The notes: generated from the letters alone by a model not told the origin. A stretch of 25,071 bases of DNA from RGIG7213 sp045540335 (GCA_045540335.1 JAZQHC010000033.1:1-25071); one strand, 5' to 3'. Positions 13,689-21,734 are shown, counted from the stretch's first letter. Program-made: numbers and translations.

Positions 13689-15329
13689 ATGAAAAGTATA
13701 AGCTTTTCCGAATCAATGCAAAATTTGAAAAGAAATTGGTATTTCCCAATATCGGCAGCAGCATTTTTCTGCTTAACCATCGACGAAACGTTGGGGTACT
13801 TTATCAGCGCGGCTATCGCTTTGTGCGCAATACTTATCATTTCAAGCAGAATTTCTTCCATAAAAGAAATTGCCGCCGACCACCCCGTTTATATGAAAAT
13901 ACTGTGCTGCGCGTCTGCATTGGGCGTTTGCCTTGCAAGCCAAGAGCATTTTCAAAGAAAAGCATCAATACTTGTTTCAAAGCTTTCTTTATCGGAAAAT
14001 TTAAGCACCGCGCTTTCTTTTGCAGGATATATCGGGGTAGCATGCGCGATATTCTTCGTTTATTTTTGCCTTGCTTTGTTTTGGAAAAAATTAAAGCAGA
14101 TTTTTACAGATACGGGGCTTCTCTGCGGTTTAAAGCCCGCAGAATTGGTAGTTTACGCCCTGCTTGCCGTTATATTTACGGTTTTATCGGTTATTTTCTT
14201 TCTTTCGTCGAGGGTGCCGTACGGGGTAGAGCTTACGAACGACATCTTTTACACAAGCGATTCCTGGCTGTTGGTAAGAAATAACGCGTTTTTGGTTTTA
14301 AGCCACCCCGAAAACGACTTGCGCCAGCCGTTGTTCGCAGTATTTTCAGCACCGTTTACAAGCATTCCGTATTTACTTGGCAGATTGTGCGGCGCATCCG
14401 AGGCGGTTCAAACCGCCCTGCTTAACGTATCGCAGGTAGTAATAATGCTTGCTTCAAACTTTATATTGGCAAAAATGATGAAGCTTTCCGATATAAAAAG
14501 GGTTTCGTTTATGGTGTTGGCTTGTTGCACATATACGCACCTTTTGTTTACTTTTATGATGGAGCAATATGTAATCGCCCATTTCTGGCTTGTGCTGTGC
14601 GTTTATTTGATAGCAGAAAATTACCGTTCCGACAGGCTTGCCTATTGGGGCGCAAGCGGTACTTTAATGACAAGCGCAGTACTTATCCCCTTCTTGTCCG
14701 GCAAGCACCCCGTAAAAAGCTTCAAGGCGTGGTTTACGGATACGGTAAAATACGGGCTGGAATTTCTTGCGCTAATTCTTGTATTCTGCCGTTTCGACGT
14801 AATATTCAATTTCTTATCGCAAATTACTCTTTTATCCACCTTTACGGGCAAAACCGTTACCTTTGGCGATAAGCTGTATCAATATACGGAATTTATCCGA
14901 AATTGCTTTTCCGCACCAAGCGCAGGCTCTACCACAGAGCCCTTTAACCACCTTTCCTGGCAGTTAAACGCCATCACGGGTATAAATTATATCGGCGTTG
15001 CAATTATGGTGCTTGCCGTTATAAGCGCTATATTAAACAGGGATAAAAAAAGCAGCAATCTGGCTATTTTTTGGGTTGCATTTTCCGTTATCATGCTTCT
15101 GGGGCTTGGCTGGGGCACTATGGAAAACGGGCTTATCCTTTATTCGCTTTATTTCGGCTGGGCGTTTTTCGTTCTTTTATTCCAGCTGGTTGAAAAAATC
15201 GAAAGCATTTTTAAAGTAAAATTTATCACCCCGATATTAAGCGCAGTATGTGCCGTTGTTCTGGCGGCAGTTAATATCCCCGCAATAATGCAAATGATAG
15301 ATTTTGCATTAACGAATTTTCCCGCTTAA
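13689..15329 (+). CDS. Multi-spanning membrane protein, possible GT-C-type glycosyltransferase
   Basis: 546 residues with roughly 11-13 hydrophobic helices and no signal peptide. An exposed loop after the first five or so helices contains acidic and polar residues (VELTNDIFYTSDSWLL and SHPENDLRQPLFAVFSAPF, about 180-220). GT-C transferases carry their catalytic acidic residues in such an early extracytoplasmic loop and use polyprenyl-phosphate sugar donors. No named family is recognised with certainty. It is 11 bases upstream of a UbiA gene likely to make a polyprenyl-phosphate pentose donor, which supports a transferase role. Alternative: polymerase or flippase of a surface polymer. The SD is AAGGGG and the start ATG at 13689 is the first good one. 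Confidence 0.6.
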   Translation: MKSISFSESMQNLKRNWYFPISAAAFFCLTIDETLGYFISAAIALCAILIISSRISSIKEIAADHPVYMKILCCASALGVCLASQEHFQRKASILVSKLSLSENLSTALSFAGYIGVACAIFFVYFCLALFWKKLKQIFTDTGLLCGLKPAELVVYALLAVIFTVLSVIFFLSSRVPYGVELTNDIFYTSDSWLLVRNNAFLVLSHPENDLRQPLFAVFSAPFTSIPYLLGRLCGASEAVQTALLNVSQVVIMLASNFILAKMMKLSDIKRVSFMVLACCTYTHLLFTFMMEQYVIAHFWLVLCVYLIAENYRSDRLAYWGASGTLMTSAVLIPFLSGKHPVKSFKAWFTDTVKYGLEFLALILVFCRFDVIFNFLSQITLLSTFTGKTVTFGDKLYQYTEFIRNCFSAPSAGSTTEPFNHLSWQLNAITGINYIGVAIMVLAVISAILNRDKKSSNLAIFWVAFSVIMLLGLGWGTMENGLILYSLYFGWAFFVLLFQLVEKIESIFKVKFITPILSAVCAVVLAAVNIPAIMQMIDFALTNFPA

Positions 15330-15340
15330 AGGAGTAACGT

Positions 15341-16204
15341 ATGAAAAAATACTTAAAGCTTATAAGGGTAAAGCATTACGTAAAAAACCTTCTCGTTTTC
15401 GCCGCCTTGGCGTGCAGCGGTCAGTTTTTTAACGCAGAAAAGCTTCTGCCGGGCATATTGGCGTTCATATCGTTTTGTGCAATATCCTCTGCGGTTTACA
15501 TAATCAACGACATACAAGATAAAGAAAAAGACCGCAAGCACCCAACTAAATGTAAACGCCCCATTGCTTCGGGGGCAGTTCCCGTGCAAACGGCACTTAT
15601 AATAGCGCTTGCCGCGGTAATCGTTGCCGTACTTTGTTGTTTTTTGACGTTTAGCGGATTTGTTCCCTTTTTGCTTTTAATTCTTTATCTTATTTTAAAT
15701 CTGGCGTACAGCTTCGGGCTGAAGAATTTCCCCATAATTGATATATCCATTCTGGTTTCGGGCTTTCTTATACGAATTTTATACGGCGCGGTAGTTACAC
15801 AAATAACTATATCCAACTGGCTGTATCTTACGGTAATCTCGCTTGCGTTTTATTTCGCCCTCGGCAAAAGAAGAAACGAAGCAAAGCAGCTTGCCAATGC
15901 ACAAACAAGAAAGGTGCTTAAATCATACCCGATAAATTTTCTTGATAAAAACATGGGTATGTTTTTAGCCCTTGCAAACGTTTTTTACGCATTATGGAGT
16001 ATGGATTCAAAAACCGTATCCTCTTACGAAACCGAATATCTTATATTTACCGTTCCGATAGTTTGGCTTATTACCTTAAAATACAGCTTATCGGTAGAGG
16101 GCGACTCCGACGGCGACCCCGTAGAGGTCCTTCTTCACGATAAAGTACTTATGCTTTTATGCGCGCTTTACGCGGTATGTATGCTTGCAATACTTTATTT
16201 TTAA
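15341..16204 (+). CDS. ubiA: UbiA-family decaprenyl-phosphate phosphoribosyltransferase-like protein
   Basis: 287 residues, about eight or nine membrane helices. The first aspartate-rich motif is NDIQDKEKDRKHP (56-68), followed by KRPIASGAV; this HP..KxRPIASG signature marks the UbiA branch that transfers 5-phosphoribose from PRPP to polyprenyl phosphate (DPPR synthase, as mycobacterial Rv3806c), rather than quinone or heme prenyltransferases. The second region YSFGLKNFPIIDISILVSGFLIRILYGA and the later FALGKRRNE also fit. The product would be a membrane-bound polyprenyl-phospho-ribose 5-phosphate. SD AAAGGAG precedes the ATG. The next gene is a HAD phosphatase that could remove the 5-phosphate. 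The function is inferred from motif and context. Confidence 0.83.
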   Translation: MKKYLKLIRVKHYVKNLLVFAALACSGQFFNAEKLLPGILAFISFCAISSAVYIINDIQDKEKDRKHPTKCKRPIASGAVPVQTALIIALAAVIVAVLCCFLTFSGFVPFLLLILYLILNLAYSFGLKNFPIIDISILVSGFLIRILYGAVVTQITISNWLYLTVISLAFYFALGKRRNEAKQLANAQTRKVLKSYPINFLDKNMGMFLALANVFYALWSMDSKTVSSYETEYLIFTVPIVWLITLKYSLSVEGDSDGDPVEVLLHDKVLMLLCALYAVCMLAILYF

Positions 16205-16218
16205 AGGTGTAGCCCGTT

Positions 16219-16791
16219 ATGAACGTATATGATTTTGATAAAACCATCTATAACGGCGACAGCACCGTTGACTTTTTTCTGTACGCAATCAAACGCAAGC
16301 CGTACTTGCTGATATACGTACCGAAACAAGCGTGGGGATTTTTTCTGTACGCAATCAAAAAAATTGACAAAACACAGCTAAAAGAATATTTTTTCTGCTT
16401 TTGCCGCTTGATAAACGCCGAAGAATTGGCTGTTTCATTTTGGAAAAAGAACCAACGTAAAATTTACAGCTGGTATCTTCATCGGCAGCAAAGCGACGAT
16501 ATTATAATATCCGCATCACCGCAGTTTCTTCTGAAGCCCGTATGCCAAAATTTAGGTATAAAGCACTTGATAGCCTCTGTGGTAGATCCAAAAACGGGGC
16601 GCTTCAATTCAAAAAACTGCTACGGGTACGAAAAAACGCGACGCTTAAATGAAGAATTCGGAAATATCAGCATTGAAAGCTTTTATTCCGATTCTTTGTC
16701 AGACCTTCCCTTGGCAAAAATGGCAACCAACGCCTTTATTATAGAAAAAGGCAAAATAAAAAAATGGGCGGTATCAGATAATAATGGGTAG
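16219..16791 (+). CDS. HAD-IB-type phosphatase next to the UbiA gene
   Basis: 190 residues. HAD motif I is DFDKT (Asp5 nucleophile, Asp7 acid/base) at the very N-terminus; motif II is SASP near 95; motif IV is SDSLSDLPL near 155. The layout resembles SerB/HAD-IB enzymes with a helical cap (about 15-80). HAD-like phosphatases often accompany or are fused to DPPR-synthase-type UbiA proteins and are thought to dephosphorylate the polyprenyl-phospho-ribose 5-phosphate; that role is inferred here. SD AAAGGTG lies upstream. Its 3' end overlaps the acyltransferase start by eight bases, so the two are translationally coupled. Confidence 0.82.
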   Translation: MNVYDFDKTIYNGDSTVDFFLYAIKRKPYLLIYVPKQAWGFFLYAIKKIDKTQLKEYFFCFCRLINAEELAVSFWKKNQRKIYSWYLHRQQSDDIIISASPQFLLKPVCQNLGIKHLIASVVDPKTGRFNSKNCYGYEKTRRLNEEFGNISIESFYSDSLSDLPLAKMATNAFIIEKGKIKKWAVSDNNG

Positions 16792-17854
16792 AGATAAAAC
16801 GATAGACAATCTTCGCGGCTTGGCAATGCTTTGGGTAATCGTCGTACACGTTCTTTATTGGGGAAATTTTTTCGTCGATCCTAATATAAATCTGTTTAAA
16901 TCCTTCTTTCTTTTTGAAATGCCGCTTTTCTTTTTTATAACCGGGGCAAGCAACGGATTCAGCAAAACCGGCAATTATTTCGTATTCGTAATAAGGCGTT
17001 TTCAAAGATTTTTAATACCATATTGGGTTTTCGCCGTAATTTGCGCCGCCTTGTCGATCGGCAAATACGCGATAGTTGATTCAATTTCAGACCCTTTATT
17101 TGCCGTAAAGGTCGTTATTTCCTGGCTGTTGCCGTTAAACCTGCAAGTTTCCTCAGTGGCGCATCTGACGTCTGCGTTGTGGTTCGTGCCGGTTTACCTT
17201 TGTATCGTTTTGCTTATACCCCTGTTCAAGTATATCAAGACCACACCGCTGAAAAATTATTTTTTCTTTATCATAACGGCGGTATTTGTGTTGACCGCCT
17301 TGCTTGATTGCGGCTGGGTGCAAAACGTCGCATTTTACTCTATTTGGATCTACGTCGGTCTTTTCTATAAAGAAATACGGTCTTTTACAGAAAAGAAAAA
17401 CGCAAAAATGTATCTTTTACTTATTGCCGTTTTATCCTGCGCTATTATCATCGTGCTGTATTTCAACGGCGGATCAATAGATATGCAGTTTAATAAATTT
17501 CCGCCGAATATCACGTTTTTATTTTTCTCATTATTATCTATGTCGTTGATATTCGCAATAATTCCGCGTTTTAATACAATCGTGGATATTCTGAACAAAT
17601 TCACGGTATTTGAAAAAGTATTTTCTGTTTTTTCTACCAGAAGCATGACGGTGTTTTTGTATCAGGTGTTTGCCTTTAACGTTACCATACGACTTTCAAA
17701 TATGCTTATTACGGGCGATAGTACCGCATTGGCAGTTTTAAAATGCGTATTGTGTCTGTTAACAACCTTACCCGCGTGCGCCGTGCTTGCCTTTATATTC
17801 GGTAAAATAGAAAATTTGGAAATAATAAAATTCCAAAAGCCGCGCAACGGCTGA
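16784..17854 (+). CDS. Acyltransferase 3 (OafA-like) membrane protein
   Basis: 356 residues, about ten membrane helices. The N-terminal helix has IDNLRGLAMLWVIVVHVLYW with Arg11 and the essential His22 of the family, then FFLFEMPLFFFITGASNGFS and the RRFQRFLIPYWVF turn typical of acyltransferase 3 proteins. Members move acetyl or succinyl groups across the membrane onto surface polysaccharides, teichoic acids or peptidoglycan. Being last in the UbiA/HAD/GT-C-like cassette, it probably acylates the same glycan. Its start overlaps the preceding stop and has no strong SD, consistent with translational coupling. Only a weak hairpin follows. Confidence 0.88.
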   Translation: MGRDKTIDNLRGLAMLWVIVVHVLYWGNFFVDPNINLFKSFFLFEMPLFFFITGASNGFSKTGNYFVFVIRRFQRFLIPYWVFAVICAALSIGKYAIVDSISDPLFAVKVVISWLLPLNLQVSSVAHLTSALWFVPVYLCIVLLIPLFKYIKTTPLKNYFFFIITAVFVLTALLDCGWVQNVAFYSIWIYVGLFYKEIRSFTEKKNAKMYLLLIAVLSCAIIIVLYFNGGSIDMQFNKFPPNITFLFFSLLSMSLIFAIIPRFNTIVDILNKFTVFEKVFSVFSTRSMTVFLYQVFAFNVTIRLSNMLITGDSTALAVLKCVLCLLTTLPACAVLAFIFGKIENLEIIKFQKPRNG

Positions 17855-17858
17855 AACG

Positions 17859-17885
17859 GTATTTTACAAAGCAAAATACGTTTGT
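17859..17885 (+). terminator. Weak terminator after the acyltransferase gene
   Basis: Stem GTATTTT (17859-17865) / AAAATAC (17873-17879), AT-rich, followed by GTTTGTC. Low stability. Confidence 0.35.
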
Positions 17886-17970
17886 CAACGCCAAAACCGC
17901 GATTTTGTAAGTTTTTTTGAATAAATTTTATATAATTTACAATACGTTCATCACCGTGGTGAAATTTTTA

Positions 17971-17999
17971 TTGACAAACGATAAAAAATATTGTATAAT
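17971..17999 (+). promoter_or_regulatory. Perfect sigma-A promoter of the transketolase genes
   Basis: TTGACA (17971-17976), 17 bases, TATAAT (17994-17999). The leader of about 70 bases contains a small GTTG / CAAC hairpin (loop GCTTCG) near 18007-18020. Confidence 0.9.
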
Positions 18000-18072
18000 C
18001 AAGTTGGTTGGCTTCGCAACACCGACAAATTTGCGTAGCTGTAAATATTCAAGTCGGAGAATAGGATAAACA

Positions 18073-18900
18073 ATGGATAATGCAAGAATTGGTGAACTTA
18101 AGCATATCGCAAACGAAGTTCGCAAAAATATTGTAACACAGGTATATTCGGCAAGCTCCGGCCATCCGGGCGGCTCTTTGTCGATAGCGGATGTGCTTAC
18201 CTACCTTTATTTTGAAAAAATGAACGTTAAAACCGACGATCCCAAATGGGCAGAAAGAGACAGGCTGGTTCTTTCAAAGGGCCACGCATCCCCTGCACTT
18301 TACGCAGCCCTTGCGGAAAAAGGCTTTTTCCCGAAGGAAGAGCTTGTTAAGTTCCGCAATATCGAAAGCTTCCTTCAGGGCCACCCCGATATGAAGCATA
18401 CCCCCGGCGTTGATATGACGTCAGGTTCGTTGGGTCTCGGCGTTTCCGCCGCTTGCGGTATGGCACTCGGTGCAAAGGCGCAAAAAAAGGATTACCGCGT
18501 ATATTCTGTCCTCGGCGACGGCGAAATTGCCGAAGGCCAGGTGTGGGAAGCGGCAATGTTCGCGGCGCACTACAAATTGGATAATCTTTGCATTTTTATT
18601 GATAACAACGGTCTGCAGATCGACGGCGAAATAGAAAAGGTTATGAATTCCAACCCTATCGACGAAAAGTACGCCGCATTCGGCTGGAACGTTCAGGTAA
18701 TAAACGGCCACGATTTCGAGCAGATCGATAACGCAGTTAAAAATGCAGAAAATTGCAAAGGCAAGCCCTCGGTGATCATCATGAAAACAACGAAGGGCAA
18801 AGGCGTATCCTTCATGGAAGGCAAGGCAAGCTGGCACGGCGCGGCCCCCAATGCAGAGCAGTATGCACAAGCAATGGCAGAACTTGCCGCCAACGATTGA
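18073..18900 (+). CDS. Transketolase, N-terminal subunit
   Basis: 275 residues, the thiamine-diphosphate-binding half of a split transketolase, which transfers two-carbon ketol units in the non-oxidative pentose phosphate pathway. Seen: SSGHPGGSLSIADVLTYLYF (28-47), RDRLVLSKGHASPALYAAL, HTPGVDMTSGSLGLGVSAACGMALGAK, and the ThDP/metal motif GDGEIAEGQVWEAAMFAAHYKLDNLCIFIDNNGLQ (148-182; GDG...NN). The C-terminal subunit is encoded 16 bases downstream. The split form is common in clostridia and archaea. This pathway also supplies ribose 5-phosphate, the PRPP precursor needed by the UbiA cassette upstream, though that link is only suggestive. Confidence 0.95.
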   Translation: MDNARIGELKHIANEVRKNIVTQVYSASSGHPGGSLSIADVLTYLYFEKMNVKTDDPKWAERDRLVLSKGHASPALYAALAEKGFFPKEELVKFRNIESFLQGHPDMKHTPGVDMTSGSLGLGVSAACGMALGAKAQKKDYRVYSVLGDGEIAEGQVWEAAMFAAHYKLDNLCIFIDNNGLQIDGEIEKVMNSNPIDEKYAAFGWNVQVINGHDFEQIDNAVKNAENCKGKPSVIIMKTTKGKGVSFMEGKASWHGAAPNAEQYAQAMAELAAND

Positions 18901-18916
18901 AAAGGGGGAAAGTAAA

Positions 18917-19864
18917 ATGGCAGATAAAATAGCAACAAGAGAAGCGTACGGCGCCGCATTGGCAGAGCTTGGCGCAAAATACGAAAACCTCGTGGTTCTC
19001 GATGCAGACCTTGCAGGTGCAACGAAAACGGGCGTTTTTGCAAAAGCATTCCCCGAAAGATTTTTCGATTGCGGTATAGCCGAAGGCGACATGGTAACCG
19101 TTGCCGCAGGTCTTTCCACAACGGGGCTTATCCCCTTCGCATCCTCGTTTGCAATGTTTCTTGCAGGCAGGGCGTTCGAACAAATAAGAAACTCTGTAGG
19201 ATATCCGCACCTTAACGTAAAACTGGGTGCTACCCACGGCGGCATCACCGTTGGTGAAGACGGTGCAACCCACCAATGTCTTGAAGATTTTGCGCTTATG
19301 CGTACTATCCCCGGTATGACGGTAATTTGCCCCGCAGACGCCGTTGAAACGAAAGCGGCAGTTGAAGCCGCTATAAAATACGAAGGTCCCGTTTACCTGC
19401 GTTTCGGCAGGGCGGCTACACCCGTATTGTTTGATGAAAATTACGAATTTACATGGGGTAAGGGCGTCGTAATGGCAGAAGGCAACGATGCTGCTATCAT
19501 CGCTTGCGGCACAATGGTTGATATTGCACTTAGCGCAAAGCAGCTGCTTGAAGCGGAAGGTATAAACGCAAGGGTAATCAACATGCATACAATCAAGCCC
19601 CTTGATAAAGAGCTTGTTATTAAAGCCGCAAAGGAAACGGGCGCTATCGTAACCGCGGAAGAGCATAATATTCTCGGCGGCCTTGGCGAAGCAGTTTGCG
19701 GCGCAGTTACAGAATCGTGCCCCGTTCCCGTTCTTCGCGTAGGCGTTGAAGATTCCTTCGGCAGAAGCGGTAAAGTTCCCCCGTTGATGGAAATGTACGG
19801 CCTTACCGCTGAAAATATCGCCGCAAAGGTAAAAGCGGCAATCGCAATAAAAAACGGCAAATAA
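18917..19864 (+). CDS. Transketolase, C-terminal subunit
   Basis: 315 residues from the ATG at 18917, which has AAAGGGGGAA directly upstream; earlier in-frame starts lie inside the preceding gene and lack an SD. It carries the pyrimidine-binding domain (TREAYGAALAELGAKYENLVVLDADLAGATKT, FFDCGIAEGDMVTVAAGLSTTG with the activating Glu, SSFAMFLAGRAFEQIRNSV, THGGITVGEDGATHQCLEDFALMR) and the C-terminal transketolase domain (GKGVVMAEGNDAAIIACGTMV, INMHTIKPLDKELV, EEHNILGGLGEAV). It forms the active enzyme with the upstream half. Confidence 0.95.
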   Translation: MADKIATREAYGAALAELGAKYENLVVLDADLAGATKTGVFAKAFPERFFDCGIAEGDMVTVAAGLSTTGLIPFASSFAMFLAGRAFEQIRNSVGYPHLNVKLGATHGGITVGEDGATHQCLEDFALMRTIPGMTVICPADAVETKAAVEAAIKYEGPVYLRFGRAATPVLFDENYEFTWGKGVVMAEGNDAAIIACGTMVDIALSAKQLLEAEGINARVINMHTIKPLDKELVIKAAKETGAIVTAEEHNILGGLGEAVCGAVTESCPVPVLRVGVEDSFGRSGKVPPLMEMYGLTAENIAAKVKAAIAIKNGK

Positions 19865-19879
19865 TTAAACAAGGTTAAA

Positions 19880-20563
19880 ATGAAAACCCCCGTCACGATA
19901 AGCGGAAGCACGCTTAAAATAATCGCAACCGTCACAATGCTGATAGACCATGTAGGTCTTGGGCTTGTGTATTGGGCAATGGTAAAATACGGCTGGCAGT
20001 ACGAGGTTTATCAAATTTTTCGTACCGTGGGCAGGCTTGCATTTCCCATATATTGCTTTTTAACGGTTGAAGGCTTTACCCACACGAAAAACGTACGAAA
20101 ATATATAGGCAGAATGGCGCTTTTCGCATTGATATCAGAAATACCGTATAATCTGTTTTTGCGGTATAAAATATTCTCGTTCGAGGTACAAAACGTCTTT
20201 TTCACATTGCTTTTGGGGCTGTGCGCAATGCACTTCTTGAAAACCTTCGAAAAAAAGGGCTTTCTTAAATTTGCAGGCGTGGGCGTATGCCTCGCCGCGG
20301 CGTACGTTCTGCGGTGCGATTACGGGTATTGGGGCGTAGCAATGATAGTTTTGATATACCTGCTGCGCGAAAGTAAGCCGTTGCAGCTGTGTATCTCCGC
20401 TGTCGGGTTTTTAACGCAGTCGATAGCCGCTTCGCTGGCTTTTATACCGATTGCATTGTATAACGGCAAACAAGGGCTTAGATTAAAGTACGTTTTTTAC
20501 GTATTTTATCCTGCACACATTCTGGCAATATGTTTGCTGCGGAAGTTAATGTTTAATATTTAA
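19880..20563 (+). CDS. TraX-family membrane protein
   Basis: 227 residues with about seven or eight membrane helices. It carries the TraX signature at the start: ISGSTLKIIATVTMLIDHVG, then FRTVGRLAFPIYCFLTVEGFTHTKNVRKYIGRMALFALISEIPYNL. The F-plasmid prototype acetylates pilin; chromosomal Firmicute members are common and unlinked to conjugation, and their substrate is unknown. Weak SD (AAGG). The gap to the transketolase gene is 15 bases with no terminator between, so it is probably transcribed with it. It ends at a clear terminator. Confidence 0.88.
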   Translation: MKTPVTISGSTLKIIATVTMLIDHVGLGLVYWAMVKYGWQYEVYQIFRTVGRLAFPIYCFLTVEGFTHTKNVRKYIGRMALFALISEIPYNLFLRYKIFSFEVQNVFFTLLLGLCAMHFLKTFEKKGFLKFAGVGVCLAAAYVLRCDYGYWGVAMIVLIYLLRESKPLQLCISAVGFLTQSIAASLAFIPIALYNGKQGLRLKYVFYVFYPAHILAICLLRKLMFNI

Positions 20564-20576
20564 AGGTGAAGCGCAT

Positions 20577-20610
20577 GCCCAACTTCTCATAAGGAAGTTG
20601 GGCAGTTTTA
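20577..20610 (+). terminator. Terminator after the TraX-family gene
   Basis: Stem GCCCAACTT (20577-20585) / AAGTTGGGC (20595-20603) followed by AGTTTTA. It abuts hairpin array A, whose left arm begins at 20606. Confidence 0.8.
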
Positions 20611-20772
20611 TTCGCCTGCGGCGAGTTCTATTGATTCGCAGTGATATTCGTCTTGCGACGAGTGGTATTCGCTATGCGAGTTTGGGAGGCGAATAAAATA
20701 TCACTAAAGCCGCAGGCTTTAATATAACTATTGCGGAGCAATAATATCACTCCGACATAGTCGGAATATAAC
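20606..20772. repeat. Hairpin array A (spacer word GTGATAT, then ATATCAC)
   Basis: A 12-bp inverted repeat, TTTTATTCGCCT (20606-20617) and AGGCGAATAAAA (20687-20698), encloses small hairpins TCGTC/GACGA and TCGC/GCGA. Three further perfect hairpins follow: TAAAGCC/GGCTTTA, TATTGC/GCAATA, TCCGAC/GTCGGA, each with a three-base loop. Spacer words are GTGATAT or GTGGTAT on the left (20641, 20662) and the reverse complement ATATCAC or ATATAAC on the right (20698, 20722, 20744, 20766). No coding potential. Confidence 0.85.
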
Positions 20773-20801
20773 TTTACTAATTGTAGATTTTGATGTATAA
20801 T
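20773..20801 (+). promoter_or_regulatory. Promoter of the four-helix-bundle gene
   Basis: TTTACT (20773-20778), 17 bases, TATAAT (20796-20801), immediately after the last spacer word of array A. The GAGGTG SD is only eight bases past the -10, giving a very short leader. Confidence 0.65.
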
Positions 20802-20818
20802 ATTTTCGAGGTGATATT

Positions 20819-21175
20819 ATGTCAAATAGCGTTATGAGAAATAAAGCAAAGGATTTTGCAAAGAATATTGTCTTCCTCTGCCGTAATATGAAGGCAGAGC
20901 ATAAAGAAACGGCGCTTATAAATCAACTGCTGCGTTCAGGCACTTCCATTGGCGCGAACATTCACGAAGCACAATATGCACAAGGTACAAAAGACTTTAT
21001 ATCTAAACTTGAAATTGCTCAAAAGGAATGCTATGAAACAGAATATTGGCTTGAGCTTTTGTTTGAAACCGGTTGTATTGAAGAATGTACTTACAAGTCT
21101 ATTCAGAACGATTGCGGAGCAATTCGCAGAATGTTGATTGCTTCCTTGAACACAATTAAATCAAAACAAGAATAG
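20819..21175 (+). CDS. Four-helix-bundle protein of the 23S rRNA IVS (S23) family
   Basis: 118 residues, the usual size. Helix pattern: MRNKAKDFAKNIVFLCRNMK (helix 1), ETALINQLLRSGTSIGANIHEAQYAQ (helix 2 with the family signature R-S-x-x-S-I-x-A-N-I-x-E), DFISKLEIAQKECYETEYWLELLFETG (helix 3), and a last helix with IRRMLIASLNTI. First described in intervening sequences of spirochete 23S rRNA; related to the Avd accessory protein of diversity-generating retroelements. The cellular function is unknown. No reverse transcriptase or rRNA fragment is nearby. It lies directly beside hairpin array A. SD GAGGTG. Confidence 0.92.
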   Translation: MSNSVMRNKAKDFAKNIVFLCRNMKAEHKETALINQLLRSGTSIGANIHEAQYAQGTKDFISKLEIAQKECYETEYWLELLFETGCIEECTYKSIQNDCGAIRRMLIASLNTIKSKQE

Positions 21176-21200
21176 GGGTATGGGCAACCCTATGCGTTTT
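21172..21200 (+). terminator. Possible terminator after the four-helix-bundle gene
   Basis: ATAGGG (21172-21177) / CCCTAT (21188-21193), then GCGTTTTG. A short stem, low confidence. A nine-codon frame (MKYYELAG, 21230-21256) between this and the HIT gene could be a remnant of a lost gene. Confidence 0.35.
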
Positions 21201-21262
21201 GTAATACAAATGCGAAACCGGTGATAAATATGAAATACTATGAATTGGCGGGATAGTTATTT

Positions 21263-21727
21263 ATGTGTATGATTTGTGATAGAATCAAAATGATCAAGCA
21301 AGGGACGAATCCTTGGTTTGTCAAGGAATTAGAAACCGGATACGTTGTCATTGGAGATAATCAACATTTTAATGGCTATACATTATTCCTTTGCAAAGAA
21401 CATAAGACAGAACTCTTTCAATTAGATTATTCTGCAAAAATGAAATTTCTAGAAGAAATGACCATTGTTGCCGAAGCCGTAGCAAAAGCGTTTAACGCAG
21501 AAAAAATGAACTATGAGTTATTAGGTAATGGCGATACTCATCTACATTGGCATTTGTTTCCCAGAGTAAGCGGGGATTTAGAAGGCTACGGAAAAAATGG
21601 GAAGGGACCTGTGTGGTGGTATCCGATGGAAAAAATGTACAGTTCGGATAATTGCCCTGATAAAGAGAGGTTGAATATCTTGAAGAGAAATTTGGCAGAA
21701 GAATTGGATAAACTTTTACGATTATAA
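21263..21727 (+). CDS. HIT-family nucleotide hydrolase-like protein
   Basis: 154 residues. The histidine-triad motif is THLHWHLFPR (His93, His95, His97), giving the H-x-H-x-H pattern whose middle histidine attacks nucleotide phosphate bonds. A CMIC pair at the N-terminus and HFNGYTLFLCKEH (35-47) are typical of bacterial HIT proteins such as Hit-like hydrolases and AP4A-type enzymes. The C-terminus GPVWWYPMEKMYSSDNCPDKERLNILKRNL is the variant seen in small clostridial HIT proteins. The substrate is unknown. The SD is weak (GGCGGGA ten bases upstream). Codon use is AT-richer than the core genes, suggesting acquisition. It is followed by the repeat terminator shared with position 176. Confidence 0.85.
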   Translation: MCMICDRIKMIKQGTNPWFVKELETGYVVIGDNQHFNGYTLFLCKEHKTELFQLDYSAKMKFLEEMTIVAEAVAKAFNAEKMNYELLGNGDTHLHWHLFPRVSGDLEGYGKNGKGPVWWYPMEKMYSSDNCPDKERLNILKRNLAEELDKLLRL

Positions 21728-21734
21728 ATAAACG

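Noticed and set aside
18421..19666. Long minus-strand frames over the transketolase genes
   Set aside because: Shadows of two highly conserved genes; no SD or promoter and no recognisable domains.
19880..20563. Conjugative element, because of the TraX family
   Set aside because: Chromosomal TraX homologues are common in Firmicutes; no other transfer gene is in the window.
20819..21175. Diversity-generating retroelement, because of the Avd-like protein
   Set aside because: No reverse transcriptase, template repeat or variable repeat is visible nearby.
21230..21256. Tiny frame MKYYELAG before the HIT gene
   Set aside because: Eight residues, no SD; may be a relic or chance, not supportable as a gene.
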